A DNA stretch of 64,000 bases from assembly GCF_021646545.1 (NCBI RefSeq), contig NZ_JAKIRP010000003.1:372001-436000 (forward strand), given 5' to 3'. The stretch is from Chitinophaga filiformis. GTDB lineage: Bacteria > Bacteroidota > Bacteroidia > Chitinophagales > Chitinophagaceae. Made by a program: the position numbers and the translations under genes. A model generated the notes under the pieces. That model saw nothing but the letters and a program-made list of their open reading frames with translations, did no database searches and was not told where the DNA came from. Below are positions 27,946 to 37,700 of the stretch, piece by piece (the first letter of the stretch is position 1; each line of letters starts with the position of its first letter).

Positions 27946-30033
27946 CTATTGCTTGATGATCTTCCTTATTTCAGTATCCTTACCGTTGAAGATCTTAATC
28001 AGGTATACGCCTTTGCTTACGCCTGAGAGGTCTATCTTCTCACCGTTCACAATACGTTTGGCCGGCAGTACTGTTTTACCATCCAGCGCAAACACAGTTA
28101 CGTACAGGAATCCTTCCTTCGTAGTGGCGGTAGTTCTCACCACTACATCATTTACAAACGGATTCGGCAGTACGTTCAGGGTAGTACCCAATTTGCTTTC
28201 AGCTGCTGCTGAACTTACCTTCTCGATATACTGCAGTGCACCAGTAGTACGTGCTGCTGCTTTAGCGGTAGAAGGCTGGATCACGATGGAAGAAGTCCAG
28301 TCGTTGAGGTTCAGCGGTGCGCCATTGAGCGACAGGTCTACCAGGCAGGAGAAGTCTCCTCTGAACAGGTATGCCTCGCCACCGAAGTTATCATCCTTGT
28401 AGAGGATCGCTTCATAACCGCCGGCTACCTTCAGGGAAGAGATATCATCGTTCACTACACCTCTTGCCTGCAGCTGCGATAATGTATAGCTACCTACCGG
28501 TAATGCAACAGCGTAACCACCATAGTTACAATCTTTGTAAACGGTAGCTGCTGTTGTTGCAGAAGAAGCGATGGTACCGGTAATAGCATAGCTACCCAGG
28601 GAACCATAGTTGGAATAACCGGTATTGGCCGGATTCAGATAACCTGTGCCCGTTACAGATACGTAATAGGTACCTGCGCCCACTGTTGTACTGATAGATG
28701 CAGACAAACCTGTCGGGTTGCCGGTAGCCACTACGCCGCCGCTGCTGTTATATAAGGTAGCGAGGATATCCAGGTTAGGATGACGGGTAGGTGTTGCAAA
28801 GTTCAGCGACACTGCACCACCACCGGTAGTAAAGCTGTAAAAATCCACATCACCGGTACGCTCGATCACACCGTTGGTATTTACTGTGCCACCGCTCACA
28901 TTCAATACAGCTGCGGCACCGGTAGATCCACCTGCATCATCTGTTCTGTAACCAACACCATAAGTGCTGCTGGCAATCTTTGCCAGGTCGTCTTCCAGCT
29001 GGTTGGCACTGGTGTACTCACCTTTACTCCACTGTACGATTGGCTCATAATAACCTACACCCATGATAGGCGCCCAGTCGCCATGACCTGCATAGTAACC
29101 TTCTGAAGGGCTGGTACGGCCGTCGTGACCAAGACCGAAAGTATGACCTACTTCATGAGAGGCTGCATCACCAGCGCCTTTTACGCCACCATTGAATACC
29201 CAGCAAGGAGTTTCATTACCCCAGTTGAAAGAACCCACGTAGGCAACACCACCAGCTCCGGGAGCAGCAGTATTGGTCGGTGTGAAGATGCAACGCATTC
29301 TCCTGTTGGCAGGATATGTATTGTACACGGCTTCACTGTTGGTCACATTCAGTCTGAAAGGACGGAAATCTTCACTCACCAGCTCCCACACTTCCTGCTG
29401 CTGCGCTTCTGTCAGTGTTGTAGGCGCTGCATTGATAGGATTACCGTTGTTCCATAATGTACCTGATACGTACTGCCCGTCAAAGTCCAGCAATACCACA
29501 CCATTCGCTCCCGGAAGACTTTGCAGCTCCGGCAGGGCCAGAGCGCCCAGCACACTGGTATTGGCAGGTGCTATCCTTCCGGCGGTTTCTCCATCTGGTG
29601 CTTTGTTATAATCAATACATAAAAGCGAATCGAGGTGTACCTCTTTTACATAGGCCGTGCCTGTTTTATCTGTATAATATTTGTAACCTTTTTTGCTGCT
29701 GCGCAGGATGATATTTCCTGTTACCTCTCCATCCTTTACCTGCAGGTAGAAGGAAGAACCTGGTGTGTTCTCTATCTCACCGATCACGGCTTCCATGTTT
29801 TTACCATCTGTATGGCGGGCGTTCACTTTACCTGTCAGGACAGCACCTGCGCCTATTTTCAATTCTGTAGCGCTTACCAGTCTTGCATGTGGCTTTTGTG
29901 CCTGCGAGCGGATATCCTGCAGGATACCGGCAGGACTGCCCAGACGATAAGGCTCTTTTTGTTGTGCGTTTGTAATGGAAGCCGCCAGCAATGCCAGTGA
30001 CGTTCCTGCTATATATTTTAACATTTTGCTCAT
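27946..30033 (-). CDS. Secreted metzincin-type zinc protease with beta/gamma-crystallin domain and T9SS type A domain
   Basis: A 695-residue secreted protein with signal peptide 1-23. The catalytic domain has the full metzincin motif HEVGHTFGLGHD (His293, Glu294, His297, His303) and a Met-turn APIMG (Met324), as in reprolysin-like enzymes. A bacterial pre-peptidase-like beta domain (about 365-490) follows, then a beta/gamma-crystallin domain (about 497-590) with two calcium-type motifs, NDDISS and NDWTSS, and a T9SS type A sorting domain (about 620-695; LPNPF, KGVYLIKI). It would be exported through T9SS and attached to the surface or released. The substrate is unknown; the neighbours suggest proteins of fungal or arthropod cell walls. 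A terminator follows it. Confidence 0.9.
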   Translation of the reverse strand: MSKMLKYIAGTSLALLAASITNAQQKEPYRLGSPAGILQDIRSQAQKPHARLVSATELKIGAGAVLTGKVNARHTDGKNMEAVIGEIENTPGSSFYLQVKDGEVTGNIILRSSKKGYKYYTDKTGTAYVKEVHLDSLLCIDYNKAPDGETAGRIAPANTSVLGALALPELQSLPGANGVVLLDFDGQYVSGTLWNNGNPINAAPTTLTEAQQQEVWELVSEDFRPFRLNVTNSEAVYNTYPANRRMRCIFTPTNTAAPGAGGVAYVGSFNWGNETPCWVFNGGVKGAGDAASHEVGHTFGLGHDGRTSPSEGYYAGHGDWAPIMGVGYYEPIVQWSKGEYTSANQLEDDLAKIASSTYGVGYRTDDAGGSTGAAAVLNVSGGTVNTNGVIERTGDVDFYSFTTGGGAVSLNFATPTRHPNLDILATLYNSSGGVVATGNPTGLSASISTTVGAGTYYVSVTGTGYLNPANTGYSNYGSLGSYAITGTIASSATTAATVYKDCNYGGYAVALPVGSYTLSQLQARGVVNDDISSLKVAGGYEAILYKDDNFGGEAYLFRGDFSCLVDLSLNGAPLNLNDWTSSIVIQPSTAKAAARTTGALQYIEKVSSAAAESKLGTTLNVLPNPFVNDVVVRTTATTKEGFLYVTVFALDGKTVLPAKRIVNGEKIDLSGVSKGVYLIKIFNGKDTEIRKIIKQ

Positions 30034-30072
30034 AGGGTAAACTGTTTTACGTTTTTTAATAAAGGATGTGGT

Positions 30073-31242
30073 TTACAATTTGGTGATGCGGAACCAGTTA
30101 ATGTTCCATCCACCGGATTGGGCGAAGATGCCGAAGTTGTAAGTACCGGCGTTGATAGTAACGTTGTGTGAAACGGTGGTCCAGTTCTGCCATCCCCCTG
30201 TGGAAGGAATGTCAACGTAACCGAGCACGTTAGCGCCAGCATTTACATCGAGCGACAAACGGCCGCCGCCATTCTGGCTGGCTACACGGTATTCTACCCT
30301 GTAAGTGCCGGTAGTAGGAATAGTAACAGCGGGATACGCCATCCAGTCGCCTGTTTCAATGTACCCTACGTTTGAACCGCCACCTGCATCAGTGGTAGCT
30401 TCCACCTGTACACCAGACATAGCGCTGTAAGACTCTGCCTGGATGGTAGTGGAGAAGCCCGGATTGGTGCCGCCACCGTTCTGGTATACTCTTACATAAT
30501 CCACATACATTTTAGCCGGCAACGCACCATTGTTCACGGTAAAGCCAGGCCAGTTACCACCGATCGCAAAGTTGAGCAGGATAAAGAAATCGCGATGGAA
30601 CTCTTCTGTACTGCCTACATTGTTGGCAATGTTGATCACGTTGTACTGTACGCCGTCTACAAACCATTTAATGGCATTGGCATCCCACTCAACGGTATAG
30701 ACATGGTACCCGGTCACATTCACCGGCGTAGTGCTTCCATAGGAAGCATGGAGGCCATTGGTGCCTGTCCAGTGTACAGTTCCATTTACTTCTGCATTTG
30801 TGTTCACATGTTCCATGATATCTATTTCTCCGCAGGACGGCCATCCGATCTGGGCGATGTTGCTACCCAGCATCCAGAATGCAGGCCATGAGCCCTGGAA
30901 AGAAGGTATGGCAATACGTGCCTCTATCTTGCCGTATGTCCATGATTTTCTGCCCTGGGTTTTCATACGGGCAGAGGTGTAGTTCATGCCACCAAAGCTC
31001 TCCTGTTTGGCAGTGATCACAAGCTGGCCATTTTCAATTGAAGCGTTTTCCTGACGATAGTACTGTAATTCATTGTTGCCCCATCCGCCGGAACCGGTAC
31101 CGGTTTCGAATACCCAATCGGGGCCTATACTGTTCGTAAATTCGTCCTGCCAGACCAGCTGCCAGTTCTGGGCTGATGCGGCGCTCCCTGCAAGCGCCAG
31201 ACCAGCGGTTAACATGAGGGACAATTTTAGTGATCTCATCAT
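30073..31242 (-). CDS. GH16 endo-beta-glucanase with CBM6
   Basis: A 389-residue secreted enzyme; signal peptide 1-25. The GH16 domain (about 28-255) has the catalytic motif GEIDIMEH: Glu139 nucleophile, Asp141, Glu144 acid/base. Upstream GWGNNELQYY and downstream residues fit laminarinase-type beta-1,3- or beta-1,3(4)-glucanases. A CBM6 (about 265-389, QAESYSAMSGVQ to NWFRITKL) ends the protein. There is no T9SS sorting domain, unlike its four neighbours, and no room for one before the next gene. Export by another route, or loss of the domain, are both possible. The role fits cleavage of beta-1,3-glucan beside chitin, as in fungal walls. The start may be either of two adjacent Met codons. 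Confidence 0.93.
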   Translation of the reverse strand: MMRSLKLSLMLTAGLALAGSAASAQNWQLVWQDEFTNSIGPDWVFETGTGSGGWGNNELQYYRQENASIENGQLVITAKQESFGGMNYTSARMKTQGRKSWTYGKIEARIAIPSFQGSWPAFWMLGSNIAQIGWPSCGEIDIMEHVNTNAEVNGTVHWTGTNGLHASYGSTTPVNVTGYHVYTVEWDANAIKWFVDGVQYNVINIANNVGSTEEFHRDFFILLNFAIGGNWPGFTVNNGALPAKMYVDYVRVYQNGGGTNPGFSTTIQAESYSAMSGVQVEATTDAGGGSNVGYIETGDWMAYPAVTIPTTGTYRVEYRVASQNGGGRLSLDVNAGANVLGYVDIPSTGGWQNWTTVSHNVTINAGTYNFGIFAQSGGWNINWFRITKL

Positions 31243-31323
31243 AAAAGGGTTTTGTTTTTAAATGGTTAATAAAAGGGACTGTGTAAAAAGGGAAACACTC
31301 TCTGCCGGAGACTACAGTTTATA

Positions 31324-32940
31324 TTATCTCTTCACGAATTTCTGGGTCACTTTCTTATCACCTTTCGTATATACCAGCAGGTATGTACCGGAAGGAAGAC
31401 CATCTACGCTGATGTTGCTGACACCACCTTTGGCGTTCAGCACCTGTTTACCGTTCAGGTCATAGATAGTGATAATACCACCTGGCTGGTTAAAGTCACC
31501 TTTCAGGTTCAGTGAAGTAGCAACCGGGTTCGGATATAATAAAGGCGCTTTTTCAGCCACTTTATTTTCGAATACCACGTCTTTCGGATTTGTTGCAGCT
31601 ACAGTAGCAGCAGCAGCAGTAGATACTTTTGTAATACGGAACCAGTTAATGTTCCAGCCACCTGCCTGTGCATAGATCCCTACAGAATAAGTACCTGCAG
31701 TAGCCACATTCACGTTGTGTGAAATAGTGGTCCAGGTCTGCCATCCACCGGTAGCAGGTACGTTCAGGTAACCCAGTACAATAGAACCTGAATTAAGGTC
31801 GAGTGATAACTGACCACCAGTGCTCTGGCTGGCTACCCTGTACTCTACCTTGTAAGTACCGGAAGTCGGGAAGTTAATGCTGGAATATGCCATCCAGTCG
31901 CCGGTTTCGATGTAACCTACGTTAGATCCACCACCTTCATCGGTGCAGGCTTCCGTTTGTACACCTGACATAGAACTATAGCTTTCTGCCTGGATCACTG
32001 AACCGGGCTGAGGATTCGTACCACCACCACGGTCAATTTTCACCTGGTAGATAGCACTCAGCAGCGAGTTAGCGTTGTTAACATCCTGAGACAGTTCCCA
32101 CATCATGATACCACCGCCCTGATCGAATGCCAGGTTGGTTTTAGCTTTGATGGTAGGAATACCATTGTAATAGTCACTTCCGAAATAATCGGAATTTGGG
32201 CTGGCGCCCTGTGACAACAATGTTGCATAGCTGTTCCATGATGGACGGGCATAGAAAGGCACACCTAATATAGCTTTTGCCTTAGGCAGACCCCTGCCAA
32301 CCCAGTAAGACAGCGACTGAGATGCATAATTGTAGGTAGAGTGTTCGTAATTATTATAATCATAAGCCATGAGGTTAAGGAAATCAACTACATTGAATAC
32401 TCCGTTCAGGATGCTGGCGCCACCGGTACCAACAACTGCTGCTGTCAGCAGTTTTCCCTGGTTGTGAAGCGCAGTTGACAACTGCTGCATCAATAACAGG
32501 TAGTTATTTGCAGATGCACCAGCGTCCGGATATTCCCAGTCGATGTCCACACCATCCAGCCCGTATTGGTTTACGAAACTCATCATGGTATTAACGAAAT
32601 TGGTACGATAGGTGGCATTTGCAGCAAGTGCTTCAAACGCGCCATCGTTACCATTGTTCCAACCACCCACTGCTATCAGCACTTTCACGCCATTGGCATG
32701 AGCGCTGCTAACCAGGCTGGATAATTTGGAAGGATTTTCGATGGCCTGGAGGCCACCTGTAGAAGTTGGTAATGCGAAAGAGTAGTTAATGTGCGTCAGT
32801 TTGCTGTACTGAATGGCACTCACACTGCCCGACCAGGAAGGCATATAGCCTACTACCTTGAATTGGGCAAATGTCTGTACGGAGATAAACGCACCTGCTG
32901 CCAGCAGCAGACACGCCTTGATCCATTTCGTTGTTTTCAT
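31324..32940 (-). CDS. GH18 chitinase with CBM6 and T9SS type A domain
   Basis: A 538-residue secreted chitinase; signal peptide 1-26. The GH18 domain (about 27-300) carries the catalytic motif DGVDIDWEYPD: Asp129, Asp132, Asp134 and acid Glu136, and the substrate strand with AVGGWN near 90-95. A CBM6 (about 315-440, QAESYSSMSGVQ to NWFRITKV) and a type A sorting domain (about 465-538, LYPNPVATSL, SGTYLLVY) follow. It is one of three GH18 proteins in a row. The CBM6 is nearly the same as that of the GH16 enzyme upstream in coordinates but downstream in transcription. It probably acts on chitin outside the cell, releasing oligosaccharides. Confidence 0.95.
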   Translation of the reverse strand: MKTTKWIKACLLLAAGAFISVQTFAQFKVVGYMPSWSGSVSAIQYSKLTHINYSFALPTSTGGLQAIENPSKLSSLVSSAHANGVKVLIAVGGWNNGNDGAFEALAANATYRTNFVNTMMSFVNQYGLDGVDIDWEYPDAGASANNYLLLMQQLSTALHNQGKLLTAAVVGTGGASILNGVFNVVDFLNLMAYDYNNYEHSTYNYASQSLSYWVGRGLPKAKAILGVPFYARPSWNSYATLLSQGASPNSDYFGSDYYNGIPTIKAKTNLAFDQGGGIMMWELSQDVNNANSLLSAIYQVKIDRGGGTNPQPGSVIQAESYSSMSGVQTEACTDEGGGSNVGYIETGDWMAYSSINFPTSGTYKVEYRVASQSTGGQLSLDLNSGSIVLGYLNVPATGGWQTWTTISHNVNVATAGTYSVGIYAQAGGWNINWFRITKVSTAAAATVAATNPKDVVFENKVAEKAPLLYPNPVATSLNLKGDFNQPGGIITIYDLNGKQVLNAKGGVSNISVDGLPSGTYLLVYTKGDKKVTQKFVKR

Positions 32941-33098
32941 GCTTTGTGTTTTGAGGGATAAAAAATAAGCCGGTCATGAACCGTGCATGCCATATTACAA
33001 GTTCCACTATTGCCTCCGGACAGAGATGTGTTTCCCTTTATACGCTCATGTACAAGAAGTGTAAAGCAGAACTTGTAATCAGGATATATTTCAAATGG

Positions 33099-34553
33099 TT
33101 ATTGCTTAATAAACTGCCGGGACACCTTGTTGCCGCTCCTGTTAAATACAAGCGTATATACGCCCGGCCGCAGCCTGGAAAGATCCAGCCTGTTATTGGT
33201 ATTCCTGAACGAGAGGACCGCTCTTCCTGTCATGTCAAATACCTGCATGAATACGCCGGTTAGGTCCTCATCTGCGGCCAGTATCAACTGACTGTTCGCA
33301 GGATTAGGATAAAGGATAAATCCTTTTACTAACGGCGCCGAAGGAATGCTGGTCTTCTGTACTGCATTATCAGCAGTTCGTGCACCGGAACCGGCACGGA
33401 TGATCAGGGAGCTTGCCAGGTCGTTCCAGCCTTCATCTACGAGGCAGTCATTACTGGCTGTAAGCGCGAGGGAATTGCCACCAAAGTTATCGTTTACGTA
33501 GAGGCGTGTACTATATCCGCTGTTTACATTTACTGATGAAATTTCATCGTTCCTGATGCCAAAGGAAAGCAGTCTGGCAAGAGTATAATCGCCTGTCGGC
33601 AAACTGATTGCCAGTCCGCCGTAATTGCAATCCCTGTAAAACGTAGCAGCAGCCGTATTGAGGGTACCACCGCCAAATACGTTCCTGATAGCGGTTGCAT
33701 AAGCTGCGGTTTGTGTACTGTTATCAATATCATCATACAGCCACATAAAACCGCCCTTGATACGTGCACTGCACGTATTCTTCCAGGTGGTCAGCTGGCT
33801 TTGTACCTGTGCGGTTGTTTTCTCTGCATCCCACAAACCGGCATACACCGGTATTGTACCGAAGTTCCAGTTGCAGGGAGAATTGTTGCGGCCACCGGAA
33901 TAACACTGGAGGTCTATCCTGTCAACCGTTCCGGGGCGCTGGTTATTGGTATTGGTAGCTACGCTTGTCCAGAAACCGGAATTGGTATAGGGCACCAGGC
34001 TGACTTTAAAACCCAGATTGCCCAGCATGACTGCCAGCGCGGTAGCCGAACTTACGTCGTACGCACTTTCATCATCAAAGCCTATCGCATCCACCATCGG
34101 GAAGGTATTCCGCAATGCATGGAAGTTACGGTACAGGATACTGCTGCTACCTGTACCCTGCGCAGCAATGAGATTTTTTATGTTGGTAAAGGTAGAAGAT
34201 CCCCAGGCGCTGAGACAGAACTCCAGCCTGTTGATGGTAGTGGGCGCAGACTTCAGCCGCGCCATGTCATCCACAAAATTGGGATAGGAACTGCCCCCAA
34301 CATAGGCGCCATTCTGCACCAGGGGGAATTCAGCATTGAAGTTAAAGTTGCCGCTGGCATCAATGTGAATGGTCCACACCACTACATAGGTGTATCCTGA
34401 ATTTCTCAGTTCATTGATAGCATAACTGCGGTTCTTGTAAATGGGGCCGCCTCCGTAAATACCTGATTGCGCCAGCACCGTTAGGTGGCCGGCTGCAATC
34501 AGGACAGGAATAATAAAGCTCTTAATACATAAATGTGTAAAATTTTTAATCAT
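33099..34553 (-). CDS. Secreted GH18-like protein with beta/gamma-crystallin and T9SS type A domains
   Basis: A 484-residue secreted protein; signal peptide about 1-29. The N-terminal 265 residues look like a GH18-type barrel: motif DAIGFDDE (Asp155, Asp160, Glu162, with Gly158 in place of the usual second Asp), later DLQCYSGG and GFMWLYDD, which stand where GH18 enzymes have their tyrosine and tryptophan strands. A beta/gamma-crystallin domain (about 303-395, calcium-type motifs NDEISS and NDLASS) and a type A sorting domain (about 412-484, LYPNPANSQ) follow. The catalytic glutamate remains, so activity is possible but with altered specificity, or the protein may bind chitin. It lies between two true chitinase genes. 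The GH18 assignment is moderate; I do not claim an activity. Confidence 0.72.
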   Translation of the reverse strand: MIKNFTHLCIKSFIIPVLIAAGHLTVLAQSGIYGGGPIYKNRSYAINELRNSGYTYVVVWTIHIDASGNFNFNAEFPLVQNGAYVGGSSYPNFVDDMARLKSAPTTINRLEFCLSAWGSSTFTNIKNLIAAQGTGSSSILYRNFHALRNTFPMVDAIGFDDESAYDVSSATALAVMLGNLGFKVSLVPYTNSGFWTSVATNTNNQRPGTVDRIDLQCYSGGRNNSPCNWNFGTIPVYAGLWDAEKTTAQVQSQLTTWKNTCSARIKGGFMWLYDDIDNSTQTAAYATAIRNVFGGGTLNTAAATFYRDCNYGGLAISLPTGDYTLARLLSFGIRNDEISSVNVNSGYSTRLYVNDNFGGNSLALTASNDCLVDEGWNDLASSLIIRAGSGARTADNAVQKTSIPSAPLVKGFILYPNPANSQLILAADEDLTGVFMQVFDMTGRAVLSFRNTNNRLDLSRLRPGVYTLVFNRSGNKVSRQFIKQ

Positions 34554-34727
34554 ACCTATGGAATTTTAGCATCAGCGATAAATTATTTCGAGGGAAGTGA
34601 AGGGGCCTTATGGCCGGCTCCACAGAAAGAGCACTTAAAGAATTACAGTATTGGAAGGTGTAAAAAGCAGCATACAGACTCTCGTTTTAATGATATGGTT
34701 GATAGAAAAATCAGTAATTAAAAGTTA

Positions 34728-34768
34728 AGAATCAGGAACTAAGAATGACATTCTCAGTTCCTGATTCT
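34728..34768 (-). terminator. Hairpin terminator downstream of the large chitinase gene
   Basis: Arms 34728-34747 and 34749-34768 (AGAATCAGGAACT... and its complement) pair over 19 of 20 bases. The loop is one base on paper, so four or more bases at the tip must open. It lies 20 bp past the stop codon at 34788. On the minus strand a moderately T-rich stretch follows. Its sequence resembles repeat copies near 46.2-46.3 kb, so it may be a dispersed intergenic element working as terminator. Confidence 0.6.
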
Positions 34769-34787
34769 CTGACTTCTAAATTACCTC

Positions 34788-37700
34788 TTACAGGCGCACT
34801 ACTTTCGCAGTACCCTTACGACCGCTCTTCAGATGACTTGTTTTCAGTATCCAGGAACCTGCTGGTACCTGAGAAACATCCAGATCAACTGTTTGCTGGC
34901 CTTTGGATGCCGCGATGTATTGTTTGCGGATCACGGCACTTCCACCGGTGCTCCACAGTTCGATCAGTACTTTCTCGCCTGCTGCAGCGTTGAACTGTAC
35001 TTTCAGTGTAGTACCTGTCAGCGGGTTAGGGAATACTAGTACTTTCTCATTTACAACATTGTCAGGCGCAGGAGATACGGCTGCTACGGTTGCAGCACTT
35101 GCTCCGCATGCACCCAGTGGTTTCCACCACCAGTCAGCTGTACCAGGAGTTACGTTATACAGTCCGTTGGACAGGCTTTCATACAGGTTACCATTGTATA
35201 CCACTTTATCGCCCATGTTGTACACGGCAGGATATGGCTGGTAAGTTGGCACACCTGCACAGTTACCGGTGTTGCCACCGCCTACTGTGATAGTTACTGT
35301 ACCGCTGGTAGTTGAAGCGTTGCCATTGTCGGTAGCCTTAGCAGTGATGCTGTAAGAACCGGCTGCAACATTGCTCCAGGTGTAAGAATAAGGACTTACA
35401 GTAGCTTCGCCCAGTTTAGTGCTGCCGTTGAAGAATTCAACTTTAGACACGGTACCGTCAGCATCTGAAGCAGTAGCCTGGATGGTTACTGTAGCAGGAG
35501 CTGTAAATGTAGCACCGCTGGCAGGAGAAGTGATGCTTACAGCAGGAGCCTGGTTGCCAGGATTAGTACCGCCGCAATCACTTACATATGCCCAAACCTG
35601 ACCGGCGCCGCTGTGGGTATCAGGTTGGTCGCCCTGTGTCCACCAGTTGGCCTTATAGATCTTACCGTTGTAAACTGCCTGCATGTTAGCAGTGTAAACA
35701 GCGGTAGCTGACCAGGCAGCAATACCGTCGCAGGTATTGCCACCTGTGCCGTTTACTGTAACTGATACTGCAGATGATGTGGCAACAGCACCGCCATTAT
35801 CAGTAGCAACAGCAGTAAGGCTATAAGTGCCTGCTGTTACGTTAGTCCATGTATAGGTATAGGGAGCACTAGTGGCCTGACCTAATCTGGTCGCGCCATT
35901 ATAGAATTCAACTTTAGAAACAGTACCATCAGCATCAGATGCACTTGCAGTGATAGTGATGGAAGCCGGTGCAGTGAAAGCAGCGCCTGCAGCCGGAGAA
36001 GTGATGCTCACTACCGGAGACTGGTTGCCCGGAGTAGAACCGAAGAAATAAGGATAGTAGTTGGCAGCAAACTCGCTGTTGTTCACTTTATCCCAGTTTA
36101 CAGACCATGTCATGATACCACGCAGACCGGGATAACCAGCTGCTTTACGCAGGGTGTATCCACCACCGTATGATTGCCCTTTGGTCAGATAGTTAAGTGC
36201 TTTCTTTACTTCGGCAGGAGCAGTATAACCACTACCAGCAGCACCAGGAGCAGCAGGCAGACCGAATGCTACCTGATCTTCACGCAGTGCAGGGAAAGTC
36301 TGGCTGGTACCTGATACAGGGAAGCCCTGTAACAGCATCTCAGTCATAGATACGATGAAGTCAGCTGTTGCTGAGTTGTATACCTTGTTGTCCAGGCCCA
36401 TTACAGAACCGGTATTGTACAGCTGCGGCTGTATCCAGGACAGTTCGTTACGCAGACCATAGATGATAGGCAGATAAGCACCTACCAGCGGAGAATAGGT
36501 AGCGCCGTAAGCTGTCTGTACATAGTAAGTTTCAGGCGCCATTGTCAGCAGACAGGTTTTACCCTGTGCCTGACGGTAAGCAACGATCTCTTTCACGGCT
36601 GCGATCAGGTTCACTACTTTAGGCGTAGTTGGCGCCATAAAGTTGTTATCGCCATTGTTCAGCTGCAAAGAGGTACCACCTTCGATGTCGATGTCAAAAC
36701 CATCGAAGTTGTAAGTATCCAGCAGGTTTTTCATGCTGGTAACAAAAGACTGTTTATTGGCAGTGGTATTCAGCATGAGCGTACCAGTCTCACCACCCAG
36801 TGACAGTAACACTTTCCTACCCTGTGACTGCAGCGTAGCGATATCAGCTTTGAAATCTGCCACGGTTGTTCCTTCCGGAGTGAAGCTTACAGTAGAATAG
36901 TCGCTGCCGGTAGTACCGAAAGCTACTTCTATCACGTTGAAACGGCTGTCTACATCGCGTAAGCGGATATAAGGAGCAGAAGCGAGGTTCCAGTTATGCC
37001 AGTAACCTACCACTACTTTACCGCCGGGAGGAGGAGGATCAACAGTACCTGATTTTACGGTAACTGATACTGCAGATGAAGTGGTAACAGCGCCTGCATT
37101 GTCAGTCGCTACAGCAGTGATGCTATAAGTACCTGCAGCTACATTGCTCCAGGAAATGCTGTATGGAGCAGCAGTAGCGGTACCCAGACTGGTAGCGCCG
37201 TTGAAGAACTGAACTTTGGCAATGCTGCCATCGCTGTCTGTAGCATTAGCGCTGACAGTGATGCTTGCAGGTGCAGTGAATGATGCATTTGCAGTTGGTG
37301 CAGTCAGGTTCACTGATGGTGGCTGGTTGGTCGGAGTGCTGCCATCAGCAAATACAGCATTGATCTTATTTACAAGCGGAGAAGTAGTGTTAGGACAATA
37401 GATAAGCTTGCCCTTAGCAACGGTACTGCTGGTCATGTTCAGCATGTCTCCGTATACCTGCCAGATAATAACACCTGCCAGTCCATTGTCCTTGATATAT
37501 TTAGCTTTCTCTCCTACTGAACGTTCGTTGTCGTAGCTCAGGAAATAATTGCCTTTTGTTTTGTAAGGTACTTTTGCAACATCATCCCAGCCTTCAGTCC
37601 AGCCAGAACTTGTTTGCTGCAGAATGTAACTGTAGTTAGGTGTACCATCCCACAGGTCTTTCGCCCAGTTGGTATAGTCAGCGCAGGTCTGGATAGGACC

